Source of the DNA: Allobaculum sp. Allo2
GTDB taxonomy: Bacteria > Bacillota_I > Bacilli_A > Erysipelotrichales > Erysipelotrichaceae
Reading direction: 5' to 3'
DNA: 64,000 bases
Assembly: GCF_022701175.1 (NCBI RefSeq)
Contig: NZ_CP078088.1
Location: 1,364,001-1,428,000 of the forward strand
Within the stretch, counting starts at the first letter, position 1; each line of letters starts with the position of its first letter. A program made the translations under genes and the position numbers. Shown one piece after another: positions 39,117 to 50,295 of this stretch. The notes under the pieces are model-generated. The model was given only the letters and a program-made list of their open reading frames with translations, did no database searches and was not told where the DNA came from.

Positions 39117-41369
39117 GCCAGGCAGTTCATGGCGATCCGAAAGATCCGTATAGATCTGTCTGCACTTTTCACGATATTGGTCTGCCTGAGAAGAATTTCC
39201 GAGAACGGAATAGAAAATATCGAGCCTTGAATAAGCCGAGCCAAGGGACATCAGAATATCCGGCAGAGGTTTTGAGGAAGGATAGTTTTCCAGCAGGTAT
39301 GCTGCACGCAGGCAAAGTTCCATGCCTTCTTGATAGCGGTTCTCGTCATAGCACAGATCGGAGAGATCAAGCAGGGTAACCGCCAGAGAGTTTTGTTCTG
39401 AAGGGGAAGGATGAAGGGAGCAGGCTTTTTCATAAAGGGCAATGGCCTTTCGATAACAGGACTCTGCACTGGAAAAATCTTTTGAAGGTAAAATGTTTTT
39501 CCCCGGTTTTGTAACAGAGCGCACACAGATGTTCCGTAGCGGCAGTATGCAGATCCTCCAGATTTTCCTGTATGTATTCGATCAGTTTGCGCGCTGTCTC
39601 TACTGCCTCATCCACATTCCATGAGGAGTTTTGGAGATAGAGAACAGACTGCCAGGCGCATCCGCACAAATATGTATGAAGCAGAGTCGGATCCTGCGCC
39701 GAAAGCTTTATCGCCTGATCTAAGGCCTTTTGACGATCGGGCGAGCTTGTTCCGACCGGTTTCTTTCGCAGAGAAGGTCGGACAAAGTGAGCTCGCAGGT
39801 TACCAGAGTACGAATATGCAGAGAAGATTCATCCTGCAAAACAAGACTTTCGAAAATATCCCGTGCCTGTCGATAAAAGGATTCGGCCTGGATCAGGTGC
39901 TGCTCTCTTCGTTCCAGTCTTCCCAGGTTGATCAGAAAGAAGCCCAGATCGACTTGGTAGACCGGATGGTTTTCCGCCTGAATCATCTGGCGGTTCAGTC
40001 GAATTCCATCTTCCAGGCTGTCTCTGGCCTGTTCCAGCTGATTGAGATAGATGTACTGTTCGCCAATTTTCTGGTAAAAGACGCTTTTCGCACGTATGCA
40101 ATACAAGGTGTCTTGCAAATTCGTATCCTCGTTGAGCGAAGGGATGCGCTCAAGAAGATTCTGGTCTGCGATTTCTTTTCCCTGCGTATAGAAGAAAATC
40201 GCTTCTTCCATCTGATTGTTCTGGGCAAGAATATCGCCTGCCGTTTCACAGGTTTCGATGCCAGGCTGCAGCTGTGCCGCGGCTTTTGCCCATAAAGCTG
40301 CCTGATCAAAATCCATACGAACACCAATTCCATCGCGATAGATCTTTACGAGTTCCTGAACAGCAGGGAAATAGTTCTGATCGGCTGCTTTACGGATCAG
40401 ACGGATGCCTTTTTCATAGTCGATTTCGACATCCAGCCCGTACACATACGCGAGACCGATCAGATAGCAGTTCTTTGGTGTGAACGGCGTATAGTTTTTC
40501 TTCAGTTCGAAAAGCTGATTACGAAGATCGTTCGAATGTATCGGATAAACCGTATGGACGCCTGGAAAAACAGCTTCTAACGCCTTACGATTGACGGTTT
40601 CATTTTCCATCAGTACCGGCAGAACCTTTTTCTGCAGCTTTACGGCCAGCGGGTACTCGATCTGCCGGACATAGTTTGGCTCGTAGACCATATTGTTCGT
40701 TACCGCCAGAGCGAACAGATCGCTTTCCTGAAGACTGTTCTGGATGGAAAGGTCGAAGTTTTCACCGGGCTTCAGGAATTCGTCATACCAGATGGCGATG
40801 GTATACAGCTGTTCGTCTTCATGAATGACACGCATGAGCTCCTGCGCTTTCTGGCGATCTTTCTTGCGATAGCTCAGAAAAATCCGGTGCTCGAAGAGGG
40901 CGCTGACCTCTTTCTGCAGTTTGTCGTCAAGAAAAGCAGACTCCAGAAATTTCCTGAGTTTCGTTTCGTAGGGGATTTCGGTCACATCGGAAGAAATCGG
41001 ACAGATTGCCTGGACGGTTCCGCACTTCTCGTTAAATTCTTCGGTTAAAGAAAGGTCCGTCAGTACAGGGAGAAAGGGAATGTTCTTTACCTGAATCATC
41101 CGGAAAACCGTTGAAAAAGCGAGACAGTCCCCCTTCAGAAAATTTTCTGTGATCGGAATGACAATCAGGTTCATCAAGGACAGATCGAACACGTAATTGT
41201 CGAGATCTTCCGGGTGATCCGGATCCGGATCAAAATAAACTGTGCTTGGACAATAGCGAAGAATATCGTTCGTGATTCTCTCGAACCAAATCGGAAAATC
41301 ATCTGGATGAGCGGTAAAGTACACTTTGGCTTTGCCATGCGGATTCGAATGCTCAGGTTTCGTTTTCAT
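39117..41369 (-). pseudogene. TIR-Sel1-TPR protein, N-terminal part (cut by IS66)
   Basis: The uninterrupted protein would be about 1330 residues. Residues 14-125 look like a degenerate TIR-like domain (KVYFTAHPDD, LIVIPITENFL). Residues 161-290 form a TIR domain: HRIFLSYRKKDR, WYDEFLKPGENF, SDLFALAVTNN and NYVRQIEYPLA, where Glu238 is a candidate NADase residue. Two Sel1-like repeats follow (about 330-405), then TPRs. TIR domains of bacteria often cleave NAD+ in immunity. Frame breaks near 39745 and 39490 look like run errors. The start at 41369 has AGGAGA 6 bp upstream. The gene is divergent from the SWIM gene at 41616. IS66 copy B makes it a pseudogene here. Confidence 0.85.
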
Positions 41370-41615
41370 ACATTTCTCCTGTCTGAAGTAAGACTCTTCT
41401 TTTACTGTACACAGATCCCGCAAATCAGAAGCATGTTTTTTGACACTCCAGCAAAATCGCATTCCAGCCTGCTCTCTGGGGGACAGAATTCGGATTCCTG
41501 CTTTCATCTCTTGCGGGCGGTAAAGCGGAGAGGATGAAGAGCGGCTTCTATAATGAAGCTGACAGGTTTTACCCCAAAAGATGTCCTTTACTACTGGAAA
41601 TGAGGGAAGAAATGT
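41370..41615. other. Divergent promoter region, TIR-TPR and SWIM genes
   Basis: 246 bp between the two divergent starts. A TATAAT at 41549-41554 could serve the SWIM gene, though its -35 is poor. A TTGACA at 41437-41442 has no matching -10. Confidence 0.4.
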
Positions 41616-44035
41616 ATGGATTGGAAAAATAATTTTGATCGGGAGACGCTTTTTAACGGCTATTTACTGTTTCGGCAGGGAAGAGTCAGCCCGATTTATC
41701 GACAGGGCGATTACTGCTTTGCGATCGTCGATGGAAGAGAAAAGTTCGTGCCCGTCTGGTGGACGATACCATCTCGGATCTGCAGTGCACCTGCCTTCCT
41801 TCCAGGGAAGGAAGACTCTGCGCGCACCAAGCGGCCTTTCTCTTTGCGCTGGAAAATACATTAGAAAATCAAAGACAGTCAGCTCCTGCAGCTGCAGAAA
41901 ATCGGAACCATCCAGAAGAAGAAGAGGAAAAAGACTTCGAAGAGATGGACAGGGAAGCGGACGATTCAAATCGTGCAGATCAGGATCTGGAAACGGAGGA
42001 ACATACCGAAGCCGATCAAGAGGACACGGATCCGTATTTCGCCGAGCCAGATGAGCCGGAAGATTCCGTTGAACAGTGGAGGCGTCGTTTTGCGCAAAAT
42101 CCAGGTTTAAGACGCTATCCGTACAATTTGGAAAATACGACAGAAAATTCGAACTCGAATTTCACCAATCCAAATGAATTTGAGCCGGAACAAGCCGCCT
42201 CTCCTGCGCAGTCCGAAGACGAATACGAACAGCCGGTCCTCGAACGCCCAGAAACTCCGTGGAAAAACCCGTTTCTGGATTCGCTGCTTAGTCCCCAAGG
42301 TCTGTTTGGGCAGGATGAGTCCGAAGCGACAAATCCATATGGAAGAAACAGAGAGGATCATCCCGTCGAATCGGCAATTCCTCCCAAAACGCAAATGCCT
42401 CGGGGTGCGGCAGTAACCTCTTTGGCACCAGATAAAGAAGCAATCTCTGGAGCGGATTCAGACGTTTCTGTAAAGGAAAACTTCGGCGCCCAGACGATGG
42501 AACCCAAAGCCCCTGTCCAGCCGGAGGAAGAAGCAGAAGATTCTTCAAACACGACTTACAGCGCCGCAAACAAATCCGAAGGCGCAAAAGAGCCAGCTCC
42601 CGAAAAAGAAACCGAGCAGCCAAATGTACAGGAGGAGACCTCACGCCAGACAAGCCAGACTTCGTTTGAAGCATCGATTGACTATTCCAGCCTTTCGTCT
42701 CTGGTCGATTCGTTCTCACTGGAAGATCTTGCCGGTCTTGTGAAGGAATACGGAACGATGCATCCCGAAATGCAGGACTTCCTGACCGCAAGCATCGCCA
42801 AATCGCATGCTGAAGAGGCACAGGATCTTCTGGAACGTCGGGCGATGCAGAAGATTGCTGAAATTTTGCAGGATCATCCGGAAAGCCGCTGCGGAAGCCG
42901 AGAAATCCGCAGCTTTGAAAACTGGATGGAAGAGCAGTGCGATGTCCTGGTCCGCAATGGCTCCGCCATTCTGGCTGCAGAACTGCTGGAAAGCATCCTC
43001 CTGACGCTGGAACGAACCGCGACCGTATCGAACGCGTCGTTTGTTCTGTCCTGCGGCGAATTTGTTCTGGATCTTTTAGAGAAAATTGCGCTCCGGGCCG
43101 AACCGGCATTAATTAAAGAGCTGTTTTCCTGGATCGAATACCAGCTGGAAGCCAATAACCTTCCGGATTTCAAGGACCGTCTCGTGACCCTGACGGAACG
43201 CAACTGTTTTGATATCGCCGATTTGCAGGAAGTGCGATACCAGTCTCTCGTCCGTCTGTACGGAACGTCGCGAAAAGAAGGCAAACTGCATGCCTACCGG
43301 GATCGTCTGCTTCGTTCCATTCTGGATCTCGAAAAGAAAATCCGGAATATGAACGCGCCACATCCGCTTTTGAAAAAACGTACGGAATGCTTCCGGAAGT
43401 TCTCATTCTCAAGGCGGTCGATGCGCTGAATGAAAACGATCCGAAAGAAGCCGTCCAGCTTCTGAATCAGAGCCGGCGCAAGGGAATGAGCGCTTCTGAG
43501 GAAGAAAAGTCATGCGGCTGATGATTCAGGCGCAGCTTAAACTTTCCCATCCGGAAAAGGCCGTCCAGGAGCTTTACGAACTGATCTTTGTTTTACAAAA
43601 CGGACGGCTCGAAGATCTCCAGCTTCTTCATGAACTGGATTCGAACGATCAGTGGAAAGACGATCTGGAAAAGATTGAAAAGAGCGTGGATGAAGACGTA
43701 CTGATTGAACTGTACGATTTCCTGAAGGAAGACGAAAAGCTTCTCGATCTGATGGAAAAATCGAAAAACTATTACCACCTCTCGCGTTTTGCAGACCGTC
43801 TGTCGGGTGTTGACCCGGATCGAACCGCCGCTCTTTGGCTGAACTATGCAAAGAGAGTGCGGCAAGCGCGCATTCGAGAAAAGCGTATCGCCGAAGTGCC
43901 ATCGCTTTTGAGAAAGCGTCTCAAAGCGAAACATTAAAGGATCAGGTAAAGGAAGCTGTTCATAAGACAAGAGAAGACCACCGTCGCCAGCATGCCTTTA
44001 TCGAAGAACTCGATCGTCTTGGCATTGTCAAATAG
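41616..44035 (+). CDS. SWIM zinc-finger protein with acidic linker and helical repeats
   Basis: The reconstructed protein is about 806 residues. The SWIM motif is CTCLPSREGRLCAHQ (C59, C61, C70, H72), a C-x-C-x(8)-C-x-H pattern that binds zinc and usually contacts DNA, RNA or protein. It is followed by a long, acidic, Glu/Asp/Pro-rich and probably disordered region (about 90-350). The C-terminal part is all-helical, with TPR/HEAT-like pairs (LAAELLESILLTLE, AVQELYELIFVLQ). Frame breaks near 41745, 43370, 43510 and 43880 look like errors. The gene is divergent from TIR-TPR, which suggests shared control. The function is unknown. A partner or scaffold of the TIR protein is my guess. Confidence 0.78.
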
Positions 44036-44079
44036 AACCCGGCCGACTAGATCTGTTAAAAATGAATCCAACAAAAAAC

Positions 44080-44121
44080 GGGACTTCCGTTCTGCATCAT
44101 GCAGAGGGAAGTCCCTTCTTT
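44080..44121. terminator. Bidirectional terminator between SWIM gene and pfp
   Basis: GGGACTTCC pairs with GGAAGTCCC. A-runs on the left give a T-run (GTTTTTT) for the minus strand, and TTCTTT follows on the plus strand. Confidence 0.8.
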
Positions 44122-44178
44122 GTCTGTGAATTTAGGAAAAGGAACAAGGAAAGCAGTAATCCTGTTCAAGTTTATAAA

Positions 44179-45836
44179 TTATTCCTGTTCGAGTTTAAGT
44201 GTTTTTGTGGTGAGATCGCAGACTTCTTCTGGTCCGTAGTACTGGATTGCACCTGGGAAGGTGTAGCAGGTTTCTACAGCCCACTGGTCGCGGTTGGCTT
44301 CGAAGAATTTGAACGGCTTGCCGTCGAGTTCGACGAGCGCTTTCTTGATAACCGGTTTGTCTTCGCCATGACGACGTTCGATGTTCATCATCTTGGTGAT
44401 CGGCATGCCGCCGGCTACCCATTCGGATGCTGGTTTGGACAGGTTGGAAATCTTGGAGAGGTATCCAGTGAATCCGTTCTGGATCAGCAGGAATGCGTTG
44501 TAGCCAAGGGAGTAGCAGTAGTCGGAGTCAAAGTTCGAAGGGAATGCGCAGCGTCCTTCGTAACCGAAGAAGTGGTGCAGCGGGTTGAACTTGCCGGTGT
44601 AGGTACCTTTGGCAGCGCGTGCCTTGAGTTCATTGGCAACGAGAGCGGAGAACAGTTTTCCGATTCGATCAGAGATACCTGTACGTTTCCGTGCGGGTCT
44701 CTTTCGAGGAACAGCTGCTGCTGGATGTTTTCCGGCAGAATTGCGAAGACTTTGAATGCGTCTTCGCTCAGACCGTTCTTGATGAACTCATATTTTTCTT
44801 TCCATGTTGGAAGAGCGTTGAACGCGTCGGCTTTGCTTCCGGCAAGAAGTTCGTTGATTTCAGCGATCAGAGCGGAGAATTCAGGAACGAATTCAACTAC
44901 GCCTTCCGGAATGATAACAACACCGAAGTTGTTGCCGTTGGCAGCACGTTTTTCTACGGAATCGGCGATGTAGTTGGCGATTTCGGAGAGAGACATTTTC
45001 TTCGCAGCGACTTCTTCGGAAATGAGGCAGATGTTTGGCTGTGTCTCAAGAGCAGCTTCCAGTGCTACGTGAGAAGCAGAACGGCCCATAACCTTGATGA
45101 AGTGCCAGTATTTCTTAGCGGAGTTGGCATCGCGTTCGATGTTTCCGATCAGTTCACTGTATGTCTTTGTAGCGGTATCGAAACCAAAGGAGATTTCAAT
45201 GTCGTCGTTTTTCAGGTCGCCGTCGATCGTTTTTGGAGCGCCGATTACCTGTACGCCAGTGTTGTGTGCAGCAAAGTATTCGGCAAGAACGGCTGCGTTG
45301 GTGTTGGAGTCATCGCCGCCGATGATTACGATGGCGTTGATGCCGTGCTTTTTCGCTACTTCTGCAGCAACCGTGAACTGTTCTTCTGTTTCAAGTTTTG
45401 TACGGCCGGAACCGATGATATCGAATCCGCCTGTGTTGCGGTAAGCGTTGATATAGTCGTCATCGAATACAATGAAGTCATCTTCGATCAGACCGCTTGG
45501 ACCGTTTTTGAAACCGATCAGAACGTTGTCCGGGTTAGCGGCTTTCAGAGCATCGTAGAGACCGCTGATTACATTGTGGCCGCCTGGCGCCTGTCCGCCG
45601 GAAAGGATAACACCGACAACCTGTTTGCCTTCTGGTGCTGTGCTTTCGCCTTTAACGAAAGTGATTTCTTTCTTTCCGTAAGTATTCGGGAAGAGTTTCT
45701 GGATTGCTTCCTGGTCCGCAACGGACTGGGTAGGTTCGCCTTCCTTAACCGCAATGCTGGAAATGCCGTGACGAAGCATTCCCGGAAGCTTTGGCTGGTA
45801 AGCGTAGCGAGCTTTCTGTAACAGGGAAATTGTCAT
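44179..45836 (-). CDS. pfp: Pyrophosphate-dependent 6-phosphofructokinase
   Basis: PFP reversibly phosphorylates fructose-6-phosphate with pyrophosphate in the cytoplasm. The product is about 552 residues, the long plant-beta/Clostridia type rather than the 320-residue ATP type. Motifs are [11 protein letters not shown] for the phosphate loop, GGDDSNTNA (Asp-Asp in place of the ATP-enzyme Gly-Asp), [10 protein letters not shown] for catalysis and [11 protein letters not shown]. One frame break near 44660 is probably a run error. AAGGAG precedes ATG. A shared terminator lies downstream. Use of PPi would save ATP in glycolysis. No ATP-PFK is seen in this window. Confidence 0.93.
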
Positions 45837-45862
45837 TTCTATACTCCTTCTTAATCGCTCAA

Positions 45863-45890
45863 ATCATAAGATAACCGGTCAGAATTGTAA
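45863..45890 (-). promoter_or_regulatory. Predicted promoter of pfp
   Basis: On the minus strand, TTACAA (45885-45890) is followed after 16 bp by TATGAT (45863-45868). Confidence 0.5.
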
Positions 45891-46058
45891 ATCCTCAAAG
45901 AGAAAGGGCTGTCATTGCATGGCAGCGAGGAGAACAGAGTACTCAATAAGGACTTCGATTCCAGAACCGGCCTTTCCATTTTACGCTATCTGGACATACG
46001 GTTTCAAATTCCTGAAAATTCGATCCCATTATACGAGCAGATAAACAGCACGATTCGA

Positions 46059-46091
46059 CAAAAAAGCACCTGACTTAACGACAGATGCTTA
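46059..46091 (-). terminator. Terminator of the Lrp-aminotransferase operon
   Basis: On the minus strand AAGCATCTG pairs with CAGGTGCTT (one G-T pair), followed by TTTTT. Confidence 0.75.
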
Positions 46092-46104
46092 ATTTCAATC
46101 GGGT

Positions 46105-47302
46105 TTATTCGATAACGATTTCTTCTTCGATGAGAACTTCTTCTGGCTGCTTCAGACTGGCTACGAACGCTTCAATGCGATCGCAGGCTTCCTTGAGGTT
46201 TTCGTAGGACGTCGCATACGAAATACGGACGAAGCCTTCGCCATGTTCGCCAAAAGCGGTGCCGGGAACGACAGCGACTTTCTGCTCTTCGAGCAGACGG
46301 ACGCAGAACTGATCCGAAGTCAGACCGGTCGAGGTGATATCCGGGAACGCGTAGAACGTGCCGCGCGGAACGTTCGTGCGCAGTCCCATGCGGTTCAGCC
46401 GGGCGCAGAGCAGATTGCGGCGCCGTTCGTATTCCTTTTTCATCTCTTCCGTATCTTCCAGACCGGATCCGAGTGCTTCAATCGCCGCATACTGGGCGGC
46501 CGTCGGCGCGGACATGATGATGAACTGATGAACCTTGGTCAGCTGGCTGTTGATTTCCGCGTTGCAGAGCAGATAGCCGAGGCGCCATCCGGTCATCGCA
46601 AAGGCTTTAGAAAAGCCGTTGATGACGAGAACCTGATCCTTGATGGAATCAAAGGAAGCCGGCGAGCAGAATTCGCCTTCAAACGTAAGTTCTGCATAAA
46701 TTTCGTCGGAAACAATATAAATTCCGGATTCTTCAAAAATCGGTACGAGTTTTCGTAGTCTTCACGGCCCATCGTTCCTCCCGTCGGATTGGAAGGGAAG
46801 TTGAGCATGATGCATTTGGTCTTTTCCGTTAAAGCGGCTTTCAGATCTTCCGGGGTCAGTTTGAAGTCGTTATCCTGCGTCAGTTCGATATAGACCGGAA
46901 CGCCTCCAGCCATGATGATCGCCGGTTCATACGCCACGTAGTTCGGGTCGAGAACAATGACTTCATCGCCAGGATTGATCAGGGTGCGGAAGCACAGATC
47001 CACAGCTTCAGATCCGCCGACGGTAACCAGTGCTTCCTTTTTCGGATCGTAGTCCACGCCGAAGCGGTTATGGTAGTATTCGCAGATCGCTTCGCGCAGT
47101 TCAATCAGACCGCGGTTTGCGGTGTAGTGGGTATAGCCGCTCTGCATCGATTCAATAGCCGCGTTGGAAATGTGCCAGGGCGTATTGAAATCTGGTTCGC
47201 CGATACCCAGGAAATGACGCCTTCCATGGAGTTGGCCAGATCGAAATACTTTCGGATACCGCTTGGCTTCATGGTTTTGATAACTTGATTGATCGGTTTC
47301 AT
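46105..47302 (-). CDS. PLP-dependent class I/II aminotransferase
   Basis: The reconstructed protein is about 398 residues, normal for the AspC/PatA-like group. Recognisable blocks are LGIGEPDFNTP after frame repair, SGYTHYT, NPGDEVIVLDPNY, NFPSNPTGG, and the PLP-lysine motif FSKAFAMTGWRLGY. The substrate cannot be fixed; aspartate, aromatic or branched-chain amino acids are possible. Breaks near 47205 and 46750 look like errors. The start at 47302 lies 7 bp after the Lrp-type stop, so the two are co-transcribed and probably translationally coupled. The C-terminal tail is acidic (VLIEEEIVIE). Confidence 0.88.
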
Positions 47303-47309
47303 CAGTAGC

Positions 47310-47796
47310 TCACCACCAGTCGGTCTTCTTTTTGTCCGGCCTGCCGGCACCGGTCAGAATGCCGGACTGCTTGTACTGCTTCAGAACAAACAGAGTCTTT
47401 GTGGACTGTACGTCTTCAATGCAGGCAATTTTGTCGGAAACAAACGAGCAGACTTCAAACATCGTTTTCCCTCAACGAGAAGAATGAAGTCCTTGTCGCC
47501 GGTAATCAGGTACATCGAATTGACTTCCGGATAGCCGGCGATGAGATTCGCGGTATAGTCGTATCCTTTATCTTTCATCGGGCGTACGCCGACTTCGATG
47601 AAAGCAAGAATTTTCTGATCTTTCTGAACTTTGTTGTAGTTAATGACGGTATGGTAGCCGCAGATGATTTTTCCTCTTCCAGGCTTCGAACGGCATCGTA
47701 GACATCTTTCTCGTCTTCATGAAGAATGTCTGCCAGATCGCGGGCATTCAGACGGGCGTCTTTTTCGAGCAGTTCCAAAATTGAACGAAAATCCAT
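47310..47796 (-). CDS. Lrp/AsnC-family regulator
   Basis: The reconstructed protein is about 161 residues. It has an N-terminal HTH (ILELLEKDARLNARDLADILHE) and a C-terminal RAM ligand-binding domain: KILAFIEVGV, VNSMYLITGDKDFILLVEGK and SVSSTKTLFVL-like DVQSTKTLFVLKQY. Such regulators sense amino acids. Fused timing with the downstream aminotransferase suggests autogenous control of its synthesis. Frame breaks near 47668 (a missing A) and 47465 look like run errors. The start has AAAGGAGT upstream. A C-terminal extension (GRPDKKKTDWW) is unusual but clear. Confidence 0.85.
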
Positions 47797-48717
47797 GGAA
47801 AACTCCTTTCCGGCGCTCATGCGCGCAGGTAATAATGTTCCTATTATAAGCGCATTTGATTTTCGATTCGTGCAAAGCCCGGAACACAGGGAAGAAAAGA
47901 ATCAAAATAAGAATAAAACCGCTCGCAAATCCGCAGACCGTTTCCATCGGGCAGGGCCATAGGCCGTTTCATCGCCCATCTTTTCGTAAACGGAGCCGAT
48001 CCAGAATAAAGCCAGGTCGTTTCCAATATTTAATGGGCAGTTATTTAATGGGCAGTGTTTGATGAATGAGTTTCCGGCAGATCCGATCTGGATCCAGTGA
48101 TATTTCTGCGCAGAGTTTCTGTGATTTCTGATTCCTTTCTTATGGCAGAGGCGGAAAACAGAAGACTTCCCAAAGAAAAAAGCGGAGCAACGAACCCACC
48201 GGATTTCCAGACCAATTCACCCATATCATTCGGATTTGAAATCCAGCCAGGAAATGGAAAGGATGCATAGACGGACGGCTCAGACCGATTCTTTGTGGCT
48301 CGAACAGGATCTAGTAAAGAATGCCTTCCATAAAATATGGAAAGCCAAAACCAGCTCATGCCGGACGGCAGGCGATAATCCGCAAACATGCAGAAGGCAA
48401 ATCCTATGCCTCCAAAAATCTGGCCTGTTGAGTTAACCGCTTTCATTCTGTAAGACTTTCCATCAATCCGTCTCTCTTCAGAAAATCAGGCGCCGATGCA
48501 GCAAAAAACATGCAGAGCGAGACAGGAATCATAAGCCCCTCAGGTGATGGGAAAATCCTGGAAATGCCTGCGGACAACGTATAGACAAACGGTCTGCATT
48601 AAGACGAAATAAGCAATTTGTATAGGCGATATCTAATGTGAATAAGACTAGATAAGTAATTAATATCGAGATTATTATTCAATAGTTTTTGACTAGATCC
48701 GCCTGACCTCCTATTCG
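47797..48717. other. Degenerate region with no confident gene
   Basis: About 920 bp. On the minus strand, 48045-48446 could encode 133 residues with hydrophobic stretches (MSWFWLSIFYG). A further fragment reads ALFWIGSVYEKMGDET near 47990. These may be pieces of an eroded membrane-protein gene, but I do not recognise it. A 15-bp tandem duplication (TATTTAATGGGCAGT twice) lies at 48028-48057. The last 250 bp are AT-rich upstream sequence of gap. Confidence 0.3.
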
Positions 48718-48746
48718 TTGACAGGATTTCGGGCAGCCCCTATAAT
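48718..48746 (+). promoter_or_regulatory. Consensus promoter of gap
   Basis: TTGACA (48718-48723), 17 bp, then TATAAT (48741-48746), a perfect sigma-A promoter. AAAGGAGG at 48759-48766 precedes the ATG at 48778. Confidence 0.93.
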
Positions 48747-48777
48747 TAGATCGGTATTAAAGGAGGATTTACTGATC

Positions 48778-49803
48778 ATGACAGTAAAAGTTGCACTGAA
48801 CGGTTTTGGTCGTATCGGTCGTCTGGCATTCCGTCAGATGTTTGATGACCCCAACTACGAAGTAGTTGCGATCAACGACCTTACCAACCCCGCTATGCTG
48901 GCTCACCTGCTGAAGTACGATTCGACTCAGGGAACCTACAAATTCGCCGACAAAGTAGAATCCACAGAAGATTCCATCATCGTTGACGGTAAAGAAATCA
49001 AAATCTACAAAGAAGCTGACGCTTCCAAACTCCCTTGGGGCGATCTCGATGTTGATGTAGTACTCGAGTGCACAGGCTTCTACACATCCAAGGCTAAAGC
49101 ACAGGCTCACGTTGATGCTGGTGCTAAGAAAGTCGTTATTTCCGCTCCTGCTGGAAAAGACCTGCCGACAATTGTTTACAACGTTAACCAGGAAGTTCTT
49201 ACTCCTGAAGACAAAATCATTTCCGCTGCATCCTGCACAACCAACTGCCTCGCTCCAATGGCTAAGACACTGAACGACCTGGCTCCAATCAAATCCGGAA
49301 TCATGACTACCGTTCATGCTTACACTGGCGACCAGATGACTCTGGATGGCCCGCAGAGAAAAGGCGACAAACGTCGTTCCCGCGCTGCTGCCGTTAACAT
49401 CGTTCCTAACTCCACTGGTGCTGCTAAAGCAATCGGTCTGGTTATCCCTGAACTGAACGGCAAACTGATCGGTTCTGCTCAGCGTGTTCCTGTTCCTACA
49501 GGTTCCACAACGATCCTCGTTGCAGAAGTTGAAGGCGAAGTTACTGTTGATCAGATCAACGCCGCTATGGCAGCTGCTGCTAACGAAAGCTTCGGCTACA
49601 ACACTGAAGAAATCGTATCTTCCGACATCATCGGTATGACTTACGGTTCCCTGTTCGATGCTACCCAGACAATGGCTACTCCTACAGGCGATGGCAACAC
49701 CCTCGTTCAGGTTGTTTCCTGGTACGACAACGAAAACTCCTACACTTCTCAGATGGTTCGTACAATTAAGTACTTCGCTGAGATGGATAAGGAAAACGCT
49801 TAA
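48778..49803 (+). CDS. gap: Glyceraldehyde-3-phosphate dehydrogenase
   Basis: This NAD-dependent glycolytic enzyme oxidises glyceraldehyde-3-phosphate to 1,3-bisphosphoglycerate. The 341-residue product starts [15 protein letters not shown]. It has the catalytic Cys in [12 protein letters not shown], the His in [10 protein letters not shown], and the C-terminal [13 protein letters not shown] block. No frame break is present. Codon use is strongly biased and the promoter is consensus, as expected for an abundant enzyme. An in-frame ATG 60 bp upstream lacks a ribosome site and overlaps the promoter. Upstream lies the degenerate region, and downstream a terminator. The gene is monocistronic. Confidence 0.98.
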   Translation: MTVKVALNGFGRIGRLAFRQMFDDPNYEVVAINDLTNPAMLAHLLKYDSTQGTYKFADKVESTEDSIIVDGKEIKIYKEADASKLPWGDLDVDVVLECTGFYTSKAKAQAHVDAGAKKVVISAPAGKDLPTIVYNVNQEVLTPEDKIISAASCTTNCLAPMAKTLNDLAPIKSGIMTTVHAYTGDQMTLDGPQRKGDKRRSRAAAVNIVPNSTGAAKAIGLVIPELNGKLIGSAQRVPVPTGSTTILVAEVEGEVTVDQINAAMAAAANESFGYNTEEIVSSDIIGMTYGSLFDATQTMATPTGDGNTLVQVVSWYDNENSYTSQMVRTIKYFAEMDKENA

Positions 49804-49821
49804 TTCACACTCAACAAAACT

Positions 49822-49845
49822 GAAGGCCTTCGGGCCTTCTTTTTA
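49822..49845 (+). terminator. Terminator after gap
   Basis: GAAGGCC pairs with GGCCTTC (TTC-G loop), followed by TTTTT. Confidence 0.92.
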
Positions 49846-50055
49846 ATGCCGCTTAAGCAGGAAGCCCGATATTTGAAAAAGCTGCCTTCAGCAAATTAAA
49901 AAATGGAGTGAGCACCAAATGATATTTGAGAAAGACGAAATATCGTCTGAAAGAATCACTGATTGCCTGCGAAACATAAAAAGGCCAGCGTGCTACGTAG
50001 AGGAAACGAGATTGAAACAACAAATAAATCGGTAATTCTGTTCAAATTAATCATC

Positions 50056-50069
50056 TGAAAGCGCTAAGA
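50056..50069 (+). promoter_or_regulatory. CcpA (cre) site upstream of the GH20 gene
   Basis: TGAAAGCGCTAAGA matches the cre consensus at 13 of 14 positions. It lies 227 bp before the start codon within a 450-bp gene-free stretch (49846-50295). A clear promoter could not be fixed. Confidence 0.5.
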
Positions 50070-50151
50070 ATTAACTAATTAGTATAAACGCATTGCCTGA
50101 ACTGGTATTTCTTTGACTGATTTATGAACCGATAATAAAAGCTGATCAATT

Positions 50152-50182
50152 CCTGTTGAAAGAAGGGCAATCTTTGAACAGG
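50152..50182 (+). repeat. Strong hairpin in the GH20 leader
   Basis: CCTGTTGAAAGA pairs with TCTTTGAACAGG (11 of 12) around AGGGCAA. No T-run follows. It may be an operator or an mRNA leader structure. Confidence 0.6.
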
Positions 50183-50295
50183 GCTATCAGATCTTCGGGC
50201 GTGACCGAGAACGATTTCACGGTCAGATCGGATGAAACGCCAGGGCAGGCCTTTTTCCGGTTAACAGATCTGAGATGCATAAGAAAGGAAACAGC

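Noticed and set aside
44691-45821. A 376-residue plus-strand frame opposite pfp
   Set aside because: It is a shadow of pfp, rich in Phe/Val/Cys, with no motif.
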